From the NCBI GenBank assembly GCA_028292265.1, contig JAQGMR010000015.1:1-64000 (forward strand): a stretch of DNA of 64,000 nucleotides, read 5' to 3'. The notes beneath the pieces are model-generated. The model did not search any database and was not told the origin of the DNA. It saw only the letters and a list, made by a program, of their open reading frames with translations. This document shows, piece after piece, positions 41,731 through 50,833 of the stretch (the first letter of the stretch is position 1; each line of letters starts with the position of its first letter). The DNA is from Herminiimonas sp. GTDB lineage: Bacteria > Pseudomonadota > Gammaproteobacteria > Burkholderiales > Burkholderiaceae_D. The translations under genes and the position numbers were made by a program.

Positions 41731-41826
41731 CAGTCGGCCAGTGAAGCGCTGCCTCGCTTTCGCACGATTCGGTCCAGCCCCCGCCTTGCCGCCGGTCCCG
41801 CGGTGTGCCTCTGATAAAATCTGTTA

Positions 41827-42483
41827 ATGAACGATCTCATCCAGACCTTCGCGGTCTATGCACTACCGATACTCTTCGCAATCACGTTGCACGAAGCTGC
41901 CCACGCCTATGCGGCAAAATATTTCGGTGACAACACTGCTTTTTCTCTCGGCCGAATGAGCCTGAACCCGATCCGGCACATTGATCCGGTAGGCACGCTA
42001 CTGATACCGATCATCCTGTTTTTTGTCGGCAGTCCTTTTCTCTTTGGCTATGCCAAACCGGTGCCGGTTGAATATGGCAACCTGCGCAACCCGAAGCGCG
42101 ACATGGCATGGGTGGCACTGGCCGGCCCGGCCGCAAACCTCGTCATGGCCTTGATGTGGATGGTGCTCGCGGTGCTTCTGACGGCATGGCAGGGTGTTGA
42201 CGAGTACTTCATGCGCATGGCCCAGGCCGGCATCATTACCAATCTTGTCATCTTCGCCTTCAATCTTTTTCCGGTGCCGCCGCTGGATGGCGGTCGCATC
42301 ATGTTCAGCCTTCTGCCGCATCGCCTCGCATTGCGTTACGCGCAACTCGAGCCCTATGGTTTTTTTATCGTAATGGGCCTGGCCTTCATGAAGGTGTTGA
42401 ACTACTGGATGGTGCCTGTCATGACCGCCGCCAATGCTGCACTTGCCGTCGCCATATCTCCCCTGACTTTCCTACTGAGCTGA
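41827..42483 (+). CDS. Site-2 protease family membrane metalloprotease (M50)
   Basis: 218 residues, about five membrane segments. HEAAHAY (about 22-28) is the HExxH motif, and NLFPVPPLDGGRI (about 147-159) gives the third zinc ligand. It lacks a PDZ domain, so it is of the small YwhC/Rip3 type and not RseP. Substrate unknown. It ends 6 bp before trpS. Confidence 0.9.
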   Translation: MNDLIQTFAVYALPILFAITLHEAAHAYAAKYFGDNTAFSLGRMSLNPIRHIDPVGTLLIPIILFFVGSPFLFGYAKPVPVEYGNLRNPKRDMAWVALAGPAANLVMALMWMVLAVLLTAWQGVDEYFMRMAQAGIITNLVIFAFNLFPVPPLDGGRIMFSLLPHRLALRYAQLEPYGFFIVMGLAFMKVLNYWMVPVMTAANAALAVAISPLTFLLS

Positions 42484-42489
42484 ATCACC

Positions 42490-43692
42490 ATGTATCCCGA
42501 TCGCGTTGTTTCCGGCATGCGCCCTACTGGCGCCATGCATCTTGGCCACTACCACGGCGCCCTGAAAAACTGGGTCAGGCTGCAGTCCGAGCAACCCTGC
42601 CTTTTCTTCGTAGCTGACTGGCATGCGCTGACGACGCACTACGACGATCCAAGCATTATCGAGACCAGCACCTGGGACATGGTGATCGACTGGCTGGCCG
42701 CGGGCATCGACCCTTCGCAGGCCACGGTCTTTATTCAGTCGAAAGTGCCAGAGCACGCCGAATTGCATTTGCTGCTGTCAATGGCGACGCCGCTTGGATG
42801 GCTTGAGCGGGTTCCGACCTACAAGGACCAGCAGGAAAAGCTGTCCGATCGCGACCTCTCGACATACGGCTTCCTTGGCTATCCGCTTCTACAGGCAGCC
42901 GACGTGCTGATCTATCGCGCCAGCATGGTGCCAGTGGGTGACGATCAGGTGCCCCATGTGGAGATGATGCGTGAGCTGGCCCGTCGCTTCAATCACCTCT
43001 ATGGCAAGGAAAAGGACTTCGAAAAGAAGGCAAGCGAGGCGGTCCGGAAGCTGGGTGGCAAGCGAGCGCGCATCTACAATGAGTTGCGTACCGAATTCCA
43101 GGAGAAAGGTAACGAAGACGCGCTGGAACAGGCCAAGGCCATGCTCGATGATGCGCAGAATCTGTCGATGACTGACAGGGAAAGGCTGTTTGGCTACCTC
43201 GAAGGCAGTCGCAAGCTGATCCTGGTGGAACCGCAAGCCTTGCTGACTGAATCGTCGCGGCTGCCGGGACTCGATGGCCAGAAAATGTCCAAGAGCTATG
43301 GGAACTCGATCGCGCTGCGCGAAGAGAAGGAATCGGTCATCAAGAAGGTAAGGACCATGCCGACGGACCCGGCCCGCGTGCGGCGCAACGATCCGGGCGA
43401 TCCGGAGAAGTGCCCGGTCTGGCAATTCCATCAGGTCTACTCCGACCAGGACACGAAGGACTGGGTGATGAAAGGTTGCCGCTCGGCCGGCATTGGATGC
43501 CTCGAATGCAAGCAGCCAGTTATCGACGCGATCTTGAAGGAACAGGAACCAATGCGAGAGCGCGCGCAGCAATACCTGGACGACCCGTCCCTGGTGCGCG
43601 CCATCGTTGCCGATGGCTGCGACAATGCGCGCAAGATGGCGCAGGAGACAATGCGTGACGTACGCGAGGTCATGGGCCTTGGCTACAATTAA
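42490..43692 (+). CDS. trpS: Tryptophanyl-tRNA synthetase
   Basis: Charges tRNA-Trp. 400 residues. The HIGH-type signature is MHLGHYHG (about 17-24) and the KMSKS loop is QKMSKSYG (about 264). Longer than the 330-residue E. coli enzyme because of an insert after KMSKS (RRNDPGDPEKCPVWQFHQ) that includes a CLECK cysteine pair, a form common in Burkholderiales. The methyltransferase gene follows after 3 bp. Confidence 0.97.
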   Translation: MYPDRVVSGMRPTGAMHLGHYHGALKNWVRLQSEQPCLFFVADWHALTTHYDDPSIIETSTWDMVIDWLAAGIDPSQATVFIQSKVPEHAELHLLLSMATPLGWLERVPTYKDQQEKLSDRDLSTYGFLGYPLLQAADVLIYRASMVPVGDDQVPHVEMMRELARRFNHLYGKEKDFEKKASEAVRKLGGKRARIYNELRTEFQEKGNEDALEQAKAMLDDAQNLSMTDRERLFGYLEGSRKLILVEPQALLTESSRLPGLDGQKMSKSYGNSIALREEKESVIKKVRTMPTDPARVRRNDPGDPEKCPVWQFHQVYSDQDTKDWVMKGCRSAGIGCLECKQPVIDAILKEQEPMRERAQQYLDDPSLVRAIVADGCDNARKMAQETMRDVREVMGLGYN

Positions 43693-43695
43693 TCG

Positions 43696-44340
43696 ATGAG
43701 TGCGAATCCCGAGCGAGAGGCCGAAGCGGGCGGGAGCAACCCGCAATCCATCGCGAAGCACACCCAACACGCAGTGGAACAGGCCTCGTCATGGGTGCTT
43801 CGATTTGCCTCACTCATCCCGAGTGGCGATGTGCTGGACTTGGCTTGCGGCGGCGGTCGACATGCGCGCCTGCTGGCTTCGCTCGGGCATCATGTCGTGG
43901 CGGTCGATCGTGACGCCGCCGCGCTCGAGCGATGCAAAGGGCAGGGCATCGAGACAATGCTATGCGACCTTGAAGGCGCTGATGCCGCGGCCGCCTGGCC
44001 ATTTCCGCCTGAACGATTCAGTGGCATTGTCGTCACGAATTACCTGCATCGCCCGCTTTTTCCATTCCTGTTTCAGGCATCGGCGCCGTCCGGGATACTG
44101 ATAGTCGAGACCTTCGCCGACGGCAATGCCCGCTTCGGCAAACCCTCCAGGCCGGATTTCCTCTTGCAGCCGGGCGAACTATTGAAGCAAGCCGCACGGC
44201 ACGCGGACCTTGGCATCCGTGTCATCGCATATGAAGACGGTTATGTCGCTGCCCCAAGACCAGCCATGATTCAGCGCATCTGTCTGGCGCGTGTCGCCGC
44301 CGGCGAGCAGCAGGGCACCCTGTTCGCGCTGGGAACCTGA
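43696..44340 (+). CDS. Class I SAM-dependent methyltransferase
   Basis: 214 residues. The SAM-binding motif [15 protein letters not shown] (about 47-61) is followed by VVAVDRDA (motif II) and [10 protein letters not shown]. The substrate is unknown. The family includes tellurite-resistance-like methyltransferases. It starts 3 bp after trpS, so it is co-transcribed. The next gene, dapA, has its own upstream signals. Confidence 0.85.
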   Translation: MSANPEREAEAGGSNPQSIAKHTQHAVEQASSWVLRFASLIPSGDVLDLACGGGRHARLLASLGHHVVAVDRDAAALERCKGQGIETMLCDLEGADAAAAWPFPPERFSGIVVTNYLHRPLFPFLFQASAPSGILIVETFADGNARFGKPSRPDFLLQPGELLKQAARHADLGIRVIAYEDGYVAAPRPAMIQRICLARVAAGEQQGTLFALGT

Positions 44341-44380
44341 CACTGCGCTCGCCCGGAACACTGCCCCACGAACACAGTCG

Positions 44381-44400
44381 ATCCGCTACAATCAGCGGAT
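44381..44400 (+). promoter_or_regulatory. Inverted repeat overlapping a -10-like box before dapA
   Basis: ATCCGCT (44381-44387) and AGCGGAT (44394-44400) are perfect 7-bp arms around ACAATC. The TACAAT at 44387-44392 could be a -10 box lying in the loop. It ends 16 bp before dapA. An operator or an mRNA hairpin are both possible. Confidence 0.4.
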
Positions 44401-44416
44401 TATCAATTTCGTTCCA

Positions 44417-45301
44417 ATGATCATGATTCAGGGAAGCCTCGTCGCCATCGTTACGCCCATGAACCCGGACTGCAGCCTCGACCTGCCCGGCCTGCGGAAG
44501 CTGATCGACTGGCACATCGCCGAAGGGACCGACGGTATTGTCATCGTTGGCACTACCGGCGAATCGCCGACCGTCACGGTCGAAGAACACTGCGAATTGA
44601 TTCGCGTAACGGTTGAGCACACGGCAAAGCGTATTCCCGTCATCGCCGGCACCGGCGGCAACTCGACAGCGGAAGCGATCGAACTGACTGCGTACGCGAA
44701 GAAGGCAGGCGCCGACGCATCGCTTCAGGTGGTCCCTTATTACAATCGGCCGACGCAGGAAGGCATGTACCGCCACTTCCGCAAGATAGCGGAGTCGGTC
44801 GATCTGCCGGTGATTCTCTATAATGTGCCAGGTCGTACTGTGGCCGACATGGCGAATGAAACCATGCTGCGACTGGCGCAGGTGTCTGGCATCATCGGCG
44901 TTAAGGAAGCGACCGGAAACATGGGGCGCAATACCGATTTGCTGCGTCTCGCGCCGCCACATTTCGCGGTGTATTCCGGTGACGATCACTCCGCCATGGC
45001 GCTCATGCTGTGCGGCGGCAAGGGCAACATCTCGGTCACCGCCAACGTGGCACCGCGCGCCATGCACGATCTTTGCGTGGCTGCGATATCCGGCAATGTA
45101 GCCGAGGCGGTGCGGATCAACAACCGCATGCTGCCCCTGCATAACAAGCTGTTCGTTGAACCCAATCCAGTGCCGGTAAAGTGGGCAATGGCGCAGATGG
45201 GACTCATGTCGGACACCTTGCGCCTGCCCCTTGCACCGCTCGCTGAAGAGCATTACGAGACCGTCCGAACGGCATTGCGGGAAGCCGGTGTATTACAATA
45301 A
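44417..45301 (+). CDS. dapA: 4-hydroxy-tetrahydrodipicolinate synthase
   Basis: First enzyme of the lysine/diaminopimelate branch: condenses pyruvate with aspartate semialdehyde. 294 residues. GTTGESPT (about 44-51) and YNVPGRT (about 135-141) are typical. The Schiff-base lysine is in GVKEATGN (about 163). The start could be ATG 44417 or 44423. bamC follows in the usual dapA-bamC order. Confidence 0.97.
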   Translation: MIMIQGSLVAIVTPMNPDCSLDLPGLRKLIDWHIAEGTDGIVIVGTTGESPTVTVEEHCELIRVTVEHTAKRIPVIAGTGGNSTAEAIELTAYAKKAGADASLQVVPYYNRPTQEGMYRHFRKIAESVDLPVILYNVPGRTVADMANETMLRLAQVSGIIGVKEATGNMGRNTDLLRLAPPHFAVYSGDDHSAMALMLCGGKGNISVTANVAPRAMHDLCVAAISGNVAEAVRINNRMLPLHNKLFVEPNPVPVKWAMAQMGLMSDTLRLPLAPLAEEHYETVRTALREAGVLQ

Positions 45302-45340
45302 GCGCCGCCCGCCCGCCGTATTAATCCAACTCGCGTTCAA

Positions 45341-46522
45341 ATGACTAATTGCCCCACTTTCAAGTTTGCCGGTTTCCGCTCGACGCTACGCCCGGTATTG
45401 TTCGGCCTTGCTGTCGCTGGCCTGGCCGGCTGCAGTTCGATCAATTCATCCTTCGGCTCGCTCATGGAGCCGGACCGGATCGACTACAAGAGCGCAGGCA
45501 AGGCCCCTTCACTTGAAGTCCCGCCTGACCTGACCCAACTCCAGCGCGAGAACCGCTACGCATTGCCGGACGCGAGCCGTGGTACTGCAACCGCATCAGG
45601 CTTCAATTCGGCACAGCCGGCAGGTGCGCAGGCCGCTCCAGCAACGGTGGCGGTGAAATCGGTACCCGACATGCGGGTCGAGCGCGACGGTAGCCAGCGC
45701 TGGCTGGTGGTCAAGCAAGCGCCTGAGAAGCTGTGGCCCGAGATCAAGGACTTCTGGCAGGATTCTGGCTTCCTGATCAGCACCGAGAACGCCGAAGCCG
45801 GCGTGATGGAAACCGACTGGGCCGAGAACCGCGCGAAAATTCCGCAAGATTTCATACGCAACACGATCGGCAAGGCGCTGGACGCGTTGTATTCAACCTC
45901 GGAACGCGACAAGTTCCGTACCAGACTCGAGCGCAACGCCGATGGCACGACCGATATTTTCATTAGCCATCGCGGCGCCGAGGAAGTGCTTACAGGCCAG
46001 CAAAGCGAGCGGACCATCTGGACCGCGCGCCCGGCCGATCCGCAGCTTGAAGCTGAATTCCTGAGCCGCCTCATGGCGCGCCTGGGCAGTACAACGGCGC
46101 AAGCCAAAGCCGCAGTCAGTAGCGCGGTTCCAGTGCAATCCCGCGCTCGGGTCGTCAAGGCGGGCGGCAACGAATATGTGCAGATCGACGAGGGGTTTGA
46201 TCGGGCCTGGCGGCGGGTTGGCCTGGCGCTGGACCGGGTTGGCTTTACCGTAGAAGACCGCGACCGGACGCAGGGCCTGTATTTTGTTCGCTACGTGGAC
46301 CAGAACCAGGATGCTCAAAACAAGGCCGAGAAGGGCTTCTTCGCCAAGATGTTTTCGTTCGGCTCGAAGGATGACAAGGGCAGTGTCGCCCAGCGCTATC
46401 GCGTTTCAGTCAAGGGCAACGAAGGCAGCAGCCAAGTCGCGGTGCTGAACAATGACGGACGGCCCGACACTTCACAAGTCGGTAACAAAATTATCGGCCT
46501 GCTCGGCGAACAGCTGAAATAA
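45341..46522 (+). CDS. bamC: Outer membrane assembly lipoprotein BamC
   Basis: Lipoprotein of the BAM complex. 393 residues. The signal peptide ends in the lipobox LAGC (Cys about 31). An unstructured conserved segment (DRIDYKSAG, LEVPPDLTQL) that binds BamD is followed by two helix-grip domains (about 110-240 and 265-390). Located 39 bp after dapA, as in many proteobacteria. Confidence 0.93.
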   Translation: MTNCPTFKFAGFRSTLRPVLFGLAVAGLAGCSSINSSFGSLMEPDRIDYKSAGKAPSLEVPPDLTQLQRENRYALPDASRGTATASGFNSAQPAGAQAAPATVAVKSVPDMRVERDGSQRWLVVKQAPEKLWPEIKDFWQDSGFLISTENAEAGVMETDWAENRAKIPQDFIRNTIGKALDALYSTSERDKFRTRLERNADGTTDIFISHRGAEEVLTGQQSERTIWTARPADPQLEAEFLSRLMARLGSTTAQAKAAVSSAVPVQSRARVVKAGGNEYVQIDEGFDRAWRRVGLALDRVGFTVEDRDRTQGLYFVRYVDQNQDAQNKAEKGFFAKMFSFGSKDDKGSVAQRYRVSVKGNEGSSQVAVLNNDGRPDTSQVGNKIIGLLGEQLK

Positions 46523-46530
46523 ACCTGGTG

Positions 46531-46558
46531 CCCTCGTGCAGAAACGCCTGCACGAGGG
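46531..46558 (+). terminator. Long perfect hairpin after bamC
   Basis: CCCTCGTGCAG (46531-46541) pairs perfectly with CTGCACGAGGG (46548-46558) around AAACGC, 8 bp after the bamC stop. No T-run follows, so it may be a Rho-type or mRNA 3'-protecting hairpin and not an intrinsic terminator. Confidence 0.55.
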
Positions 46559-46569
46559 TGCAGGTCTTA

Positions 46570-46611
46570 CCTGTCACCTGTCACCCGTCACTTGTGACAC
46601 TTCACCCCTCA
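46570..46611 (+). repeat. Six tandem heptamers, consensus CCTGTCA
   Basis: CCTGTCA, CCTGTCA, CCCGTCA, CTTGTGA, CACTTCA and CCCCTCA follow one another from 46570 to 46611. They sit between the bamC hairpin and the TTG start of the MBL hydrolase (46629). Copy-number change would alter the leader but not the reading frame of a gene starting at 46629. Confidence 0.7.
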
Positions 46612-46628
46612 CGCTTTTCAGGCTTCAT

Positions 46629-47408
46629 TTGAAATTTGCCAGTCTCGGCAGCGGCAGCGAAGGTAACGCGCTGTTGATTGCCAGTTCGGATTCGTCCGAC
46701 CCCACCACGGTCATGCTCGATTGCGGATTTGGATTGCGCGAAACCGAGCGTCGGCTGGAACGCCTTGCATTGACCCCTAGGGACATCACCGGCATCGTTG
46801 TCACCCATGAGCATCAAGACCATGTCGGCGGCGTGTTCAAGTTCGCACGTCGCCATGGCATTCCGGTCTGGCTGAGCTACGGAACATGGAGCGCGGTGCG
46901 GGATGACTGTACCGGCGTGACGGTCAATTTCTGTCGGGACGGCGACCGCTTGACGATCGGCGCGCTGGAACTCGTGCCGTACACGGTTCCGCATGACGCC
47001 CGTGAACCGGTCCAGTACATTGCGACCGATGGGCGGGTACGTCTCGGCGTGCTGACTGACGCCGGCCATGCCACGCCGCACCTCGTCAATGTACTTGGCG
47101 GCTGCGACGCGCTTGTCCTTGAATGCAACCATGACCGTCAGATGCTGGCCGATTCCGCCTATCCGCCTTCATTGAAATATCGAATCGGCGGCCCGTTCGG
47201 CCATCTTTCGAATGACACTACTGCTGAGATTCTTTCAGCGCTTGACCGCTCACGTCTAAAGAAGGTCATCGGCGCCCATTTGAGCAGCAAGAACAACACG
47301 CCAGACCTGGCCCGGTCCGCGTTGTGCGGCGCGCTCGGGGCGGAGGTGATCGAGGTGATGATCGCGTGTCAGGAAGAGGGCTTCGGCTGGGTGACCGCGG
47401 GGCAGTAA
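46629..47408 (+). CDS. MBL-fold metallohydrolase (YycJ/WalJ-like)
   Basis: 259 residues from TTG 46629. The start KFASLGSGSEGNALLI (after the initiator) is the normal N-terminus for the family, and upstream in-frame sequence is encoded by repeats. HEHQDHVGG is the HxHxDH metal motif, TVPHDA and LTDAGH follow, and ECNHDRQML is present. Members are thought to act as exonuclease-like phosphodiesterases, but the substrate is uncertain. Confidence 0.85.
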   Translation: MKFASLGSGSEGNALLIASSDSSDPTTVMLDCGFGLRETERRLERLALTPRDITGIVVTHEHQDHVGGVFKFARRHGIPVWLSYGTWSAVRDDCTGVTVNFCRDGDRLTIGALELVPYTVPHDAREPVQYIATDGRVRLGVLTDAGHATPHLVNVLGGCDALVLECNHDRQMLADSAYPPSLKYRIGGPFGHLSNDTTAEILSALDRSRLKKVIGAHLSSKNNTPDLARSALCGALGAEVIEVMIACQEEGFGWVTAGQ

Positions 47409-47550
47409 GGGTGCCGTGGTTCGGCAATACGCCGCACATTTGCGGTCGGAATGGGATGAGATTGAAAACCTGCCTTGCCCGGTGCCCATATTAGTCGGCA
47501 CGGCAAAGAAACGGCGCAATTACAGGCGTGTTAAAAACTCCAGACGAAAA

Positions 47551-47578
47551 AAAATGCCGACCCGAAGGTCGGCATTTT
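47551..47578. terminator. Bidirectional Rho-independent terminator
   Basis: AAAATGCCGACC (47551-47562) pairs perfectly with GGTCGGCATTTT (47567-47578) around CGAA. It has a T-run on one side and an A-run on the other. It serves the minus-strand lipoprotein (stop 47595) and probably the MBL gene. Confidence 0.88.
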
Positions 47579-47594
47579 CACAAGCAGTCGCTGA

Positions 47595-47876
47595 TTACTT
47601 GGAAGCAGCGGGTGCTGCAGCAGCAGCCGAAGCAGCCATCGAAGCAGCAGAAGCGGCCGAAGCGGCTGAATTAGCAGCAGCGGAAGCAGCAGAAGCAGCG
47701 GACGCAGCGGAAGAGGCGGCAGCGTCAGCGGCAGCTGCCGGTGACGATGCTGCTGGTGCCATAGCGGCTGGTGCCGAAGCGGCCGGCGCAGGCGCAGGCG
47801 CTACAACTTCTTCTTTCTTGCTGCAAGCAGCGAGTGCAACGGCAAGCAGGGCTGCCATCAAGAGTGTTTTTTTCAT
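47595..47876 (-). CDS. Alanine-rich small lipoprotein
   Basis: 93 residues. A signal peptide with the lipobox LAAC (Cys18), a short KKEEVV linker, a Pro/Ala segment and then about 50 residues of Ala/Ser only (SAASAASAASAAANSAA) that should form a long helix or coiled coil. About half the protein is alanine. Role unknown. An Lpp-like envelope spacer is one possibility. It has its own terminator downstream. Confidence 0.8.
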   Translation of the reverse strand: MKKTLLMAALLAVALAACSKKEEVVAPAPAPAASAPAAMAPAASSPAAAADAAASSAASAASAASAAANSAASAASAASMAASAAAAAPAASK

Positions 47877-48091
47877 GAAATTTTCCTTCGAGATTTTTGA
47901 GGTTTTGCGATGAATAATTACCGGTAATTATCGCTCTTAGGGCGTTTTCACTGCATCGGCCTGTTCGGCCTTTTTTGCAATGCAGCGAAAGCTTCCTAAC
48001 CTGCAATTATAGCGGACTTTTTTGCCGTGGATACACGGGATTGTGTCAAAAGCAAGGAAGTGGCGCCGTTGCCGCACTGCAGGAAGGCGGA

Positions 48092-49213
48092 TTAACGCAA
48101 TGTCAGCCACCCGTGCTGGTACCACTGGTGCAGCGCGTCAAGACCGTCGCTGGGTCGATTGGAGATTTGGTCCGGGTTCAGTTCCCGCTCGTTGGCCAGC
48201 GTGATCAACATTCCTCGGTCGTCGGGCGAGAGAAGGAAAGACTCTCCGTTGATGAACAGTTTATTGCGTCGGTAAAGCATGCGGGTTTTCGGGGACAGGA
48301 TTACGCCGGTTTTACATGCCTTCGCTACGAAGCGCTCAAGCGGTAGCGGGCGAACCGGCGGAATGAAGTAAGTAGCCGGTTTAGGACTGGAAAGGTGCTC
48401 GCCGAGAAATAGAAGTATGTCTTCCGGCGTGATGCGTATTCGCGCAAGTTCCTGCTCGATCTTCGAGAGCATCGCGGTGTCAATTTCCGCTGGGCGCTTC
48501 GCTGGCGCGAGTTCCGGGTCGGAATAGCGGCCGTCGATCTCCACCGTGTCCGCCATTGCCTGCAGCAGTACCTCCGCAAGTTCCTGGTACGACGGTGCCC
48601 TGAACCCGATCGAATAGGTCATGCATTCGCCAAGCGCGACACCATCGTGGGCATAGTGAGGGGGCAGGTACAACATGTCACCGGGCTCAAGATCAAACTC
48701 CTGCTCGGGCGCAAAATTGCGCAAAAGTTTTAGCGGCGCCCCTTCTTCAAGGCTCAGGTCAGTTTGTGCGCCAATTCTCCAGCGGCGCGTGCCTTGTGCC
48801 TGCAGCAGAAAGACGTCATACGAATCAAAATGCGGCCCCACGCCACCTTCGTCACTGGCGTAACTGATCATCAGGTCGTCCAGGCGGGTATCCGGAATAA
48901 AGCGAAATTGCCGCAGAAGCGCGTCGGCGGCGGCGTTGTGCAGATTGACGCCTTGCACCAGCAAGCTCCACTTCTTTTTCGATGGGGGAGGAAGATCGCG
49001 GTTTGGCCCATCCTGAAGCTGCCACTTCCGTGGAAGACGTGTAACGAGCCGCGACTCTACATCGTCGCGACCGGCCAACTCGAACAGTTCTTCCCTGGTG
49101 AGCACGGGTTTGAAGCCGGGGATCGCCTGCCTTACGAGAAGCGGCTTCTTCTGCCAGTACGTGCGCAGAAATTCATCGGGCGAAATTTGGCCGAGCAGTG
49201 TCAATTTTTTCAT
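48092..49213 (-). CDS. roxA: Cupin-domain ribosomal protein hydroxylase (RoxA/YcfD-like)
   Basis: A 2-oxoglutarate/Fe(II) oxygenase. The E. coli homologue hydroxylates an Arg of ribosomal protein uL16. 373 residues from ATG 49213 (MKKLTLLGQISPDEFL). Iron ligands are in GVGPHFDSYDVFLL (HxD) and PPHYAHDGVA (distal His). A JmjC-like barrel (about 90-220) and a C-terminal winged-helix part complete it. Divergent from slyD across 105 bp. Confidence 0.88.
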   Translation of the reverse strand: MKKLTLLGQISPDEFLRTYWQKKPLLVRQAIPGFKPVLTREELFELAGRDDVESRLVTRLPRKWQLQDGPNRDLPPPSKKKWSLLVQGVNLHNAAADALLRQFRFIPDTRLDDLMISYASDEGGVGPHFDSYDVFLLQAQGTRRWRIGAQTDLSLEEGAPLKLLRNFAPEQEFDLEPGDMLYLPPHYAHDGVALGECMTYSIGFRAPSYQELAEVLLQAMADTVEIDGRYSDPELAPAKRPAEIDTAMLSKIEQELARIRITPEDILLFLGEHLSSPKPATYFIPPVRPLPLERFVAKACKTGVILSPKTRMLYRRNKLFINGESFLLSPDDRGMLITLANERELNPDQISNRPSDGLDALHQWYQHGWLTLR

Positions 49214-49318
49214 GCGGCCATTATATAAGCCGGTGTGGCGCTGACGGGCCTGCCGCCGGCACAAGTATTGCACTGGTGAGCCGGAGGTATAATTTCGTTT
49301 TGAGTCGAAGGAAGTGCC

Positions 49319-49843
49319 ATGGAAATAGCGAAAGATACGGTGGTAACGCTGAACTACAAGCTGTCGGATGCCCAAGGCAATTTGATCGAAGAAAGCCGCG
49401 AACCGATGGTGTACTTGCACGGCGACTACGGCAACACCCTCCCGAAGATCGAAGAGGCGCTGAGCGGAAAGGATGTTGGCTACCAAACCGAAATTCAGGT
49501 TGAACCGGTCGATGCCTTTGGCGAATACGATGCAGACCTGGTGAAGGTAGAGCCACGCAATCGATTGCCGACGCCACTGGAAGTGGGCATGCAATTCGAG
49601 GGCATGGGAGGCGAGGGCGACGGTCAGGAAGCGCAGATATTCACCGTCACCGATATCGCGGACGACAAGGTGGTCCTTGACGGCAATCATCCGTTAGCCG
49701 GGATTGCACTGCGATTCAACCTGCATGTCACGGATGTGCGTGCGGCTTCCGATGAAGAGAAATCGCACGGACACGTGCATGGAGAACACGGGCATCATCA
49801 CGAAGCGGATGATGACGGCGAGTACCGAACTCTGCCCCTGTAA
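49319..49843 (+). CDS. slyD: SlyD-type FKBP peptidyl-prolyl isomerase
   Basis: A cytoplasmic prolyl isomerase/chaperone with metal-binding tail. 174 residues. The FKBP domain has the IF insertion (EPVDAFGEYDADLV), and the tail HGHVHGEHGHHHE is histidine-rich, as in SlyD, which delivers nickel. A TATAAT at 49288-49293 and GAAGGAAG precede ATG 49319. Confidence 0.93.
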   Translation: MEIAKDTVVTLNYKLSDAQGNLIEESREPMVYLHGDYGNTLPKIEEALSGKDVGYQTEIQVEPVDAFGEYDADLVKVEPRNRLPTPLEVGMQFEGMGGEGDGQEAQIFTVTDIADDKVVLDGNHPLAGIALRFNLHVTDVRAASDEEKSHGHVHGEHGHHHEADDDGEYRTLPL

Positions 49844-49876
49844 GCCTTTCAAACAGGGCGGATGCAATCGAACCGG

Positions 49877-50833
49877 TTAGCGGGCCCGCCGGTTAGAACG
49901 GCTGTGTTCTTCGGGTAGCGTAAAGATGGTTGCCGTGCCGCGCGCGACATTGATCCGTTTCCAGCCGCGCGGCACTGGCAAATCCCCCACGTTGGCATTC
50001 CAGCGTATTCGGTCCACCGAATCTGTCCCAGCCGTTCCGTGCACTAAAAGCACCTGTCCGTGGTAGCCGCTTGCCAGCGTACGAACTTCCTTCCGAAACT
50101 CGGCGAATCCGTCGCGGCGGCCATCGGTCCCCTTCTGTTCCTTCGCCCGGGCGGGCGACACGTCGCCATCGAAAAACAGCACAACACCGATCGCCTTCCG
50201 GCTGCTGGCCGTCCGAAAGGTCCTTTGCAGCCAATTGCGGTTGGCTATAACCCTGTCTTCAAATTCGCTGTTGCGGCCTGCGGCTGCCAAATAATGATTG
50301 TTTTCCGCTGGCAGATTGATGGTGGCAAATACAACGCCATTGACTTCCCATCGCGCATTCTCACCGTAGCTGCGGAATTTTGAAATGGAGGACTGCCGTG
50401 ATATCGGCAGTTTGCTTTCGCCGAGCGAGTACTCATCGGAAAAGAAAATCTCCCGCAAGCGGTTCAGCCGCTCCAGCGCAACCGGTTGCCCATCTTCCGA
50501 AGTGCATCCGATCCAGTCACTTCCTGCAAGCGAGACGATCAGTCCATTCTTTGCTTTGGCGAAGAGATCCTTGCGGTGAAGATAAAGGGTGTCGCCACAA
50601 GTCTCCTTTGAGGACTTGATCCCATTGGCGACGACAAACGCAAGATTTTCTGCATCAGTGCTGGCTATCGTTTCACGCAGCGTGGTTTCGTCCGCTCCGT
50701 CCTTGAACGCATGCGCAATGACGCCGAAGCTGAAGTCGCCGGATGACGCGGCAAAGCCAAGCGATGCAGCGAACAGGAGCGCGAACATGTGCGCGAACAG
50801 CAGCACGGTACGGCAAAGGAAAAATCGCTTCAT
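49877..50833 (-). CDS. Exported protein of unknown function (metallophosphoesterase-like)
   Basis: 318 residues with a signal peptide (cleavage near FAASS, about 29). [20 protein letters not shown] resembles a block in calcineurin-like phosphoesterases (LNVPGSNN type), but the usual GDxH...GNHD metal motifs are not visible. A soluble secreted or periplasmic protein is likely. Its ATG overlaps the mutS TGA (50830-50833), so it is translated with mutS, an odd pairing of an exported protein with a repair gene. Confidence 0.6.
   Translation of the reverse strand: MKRFFLCRTVLLFAHMFALLFAASLGFAASSGDFSFGVIAHAFKDGADETTLRETIASTDAENLAFVVANGIKSSKETCGDTLYLHRKDLFAKAKNGLIVSLAGSDWIGCTSEDGQPVALERLNRLREIFFSDEYSLGESKLPISRQSSISKFRSYGENARWEVNGVVFATINLPAENNHYLAAAGRNSEFEDRVIANRNWLQRTFRTASSRKAIGVVLFFDGDVSPARAKEQKGTDGRRDGFAEFRKEVRTLASGYHGQVLLVHGTAGTDSVDRIRWNANVGDLPVPRGWKRINVARGTATIFTLPEEHSRSNRRAR

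Noticed and set aside
47416..47913. 165-codon plus-strand Ala/Glu-rich frame
   Set aside because: Antisense to the Ala-rich lipoprotein and runs through its terminator.
47956..47976. GGCC-TGTTC-GGCC-TTTTTT as a terminator
   Set aside because: Stem of only 4 bp, with no gene ending just ahead of it on the plus strand.
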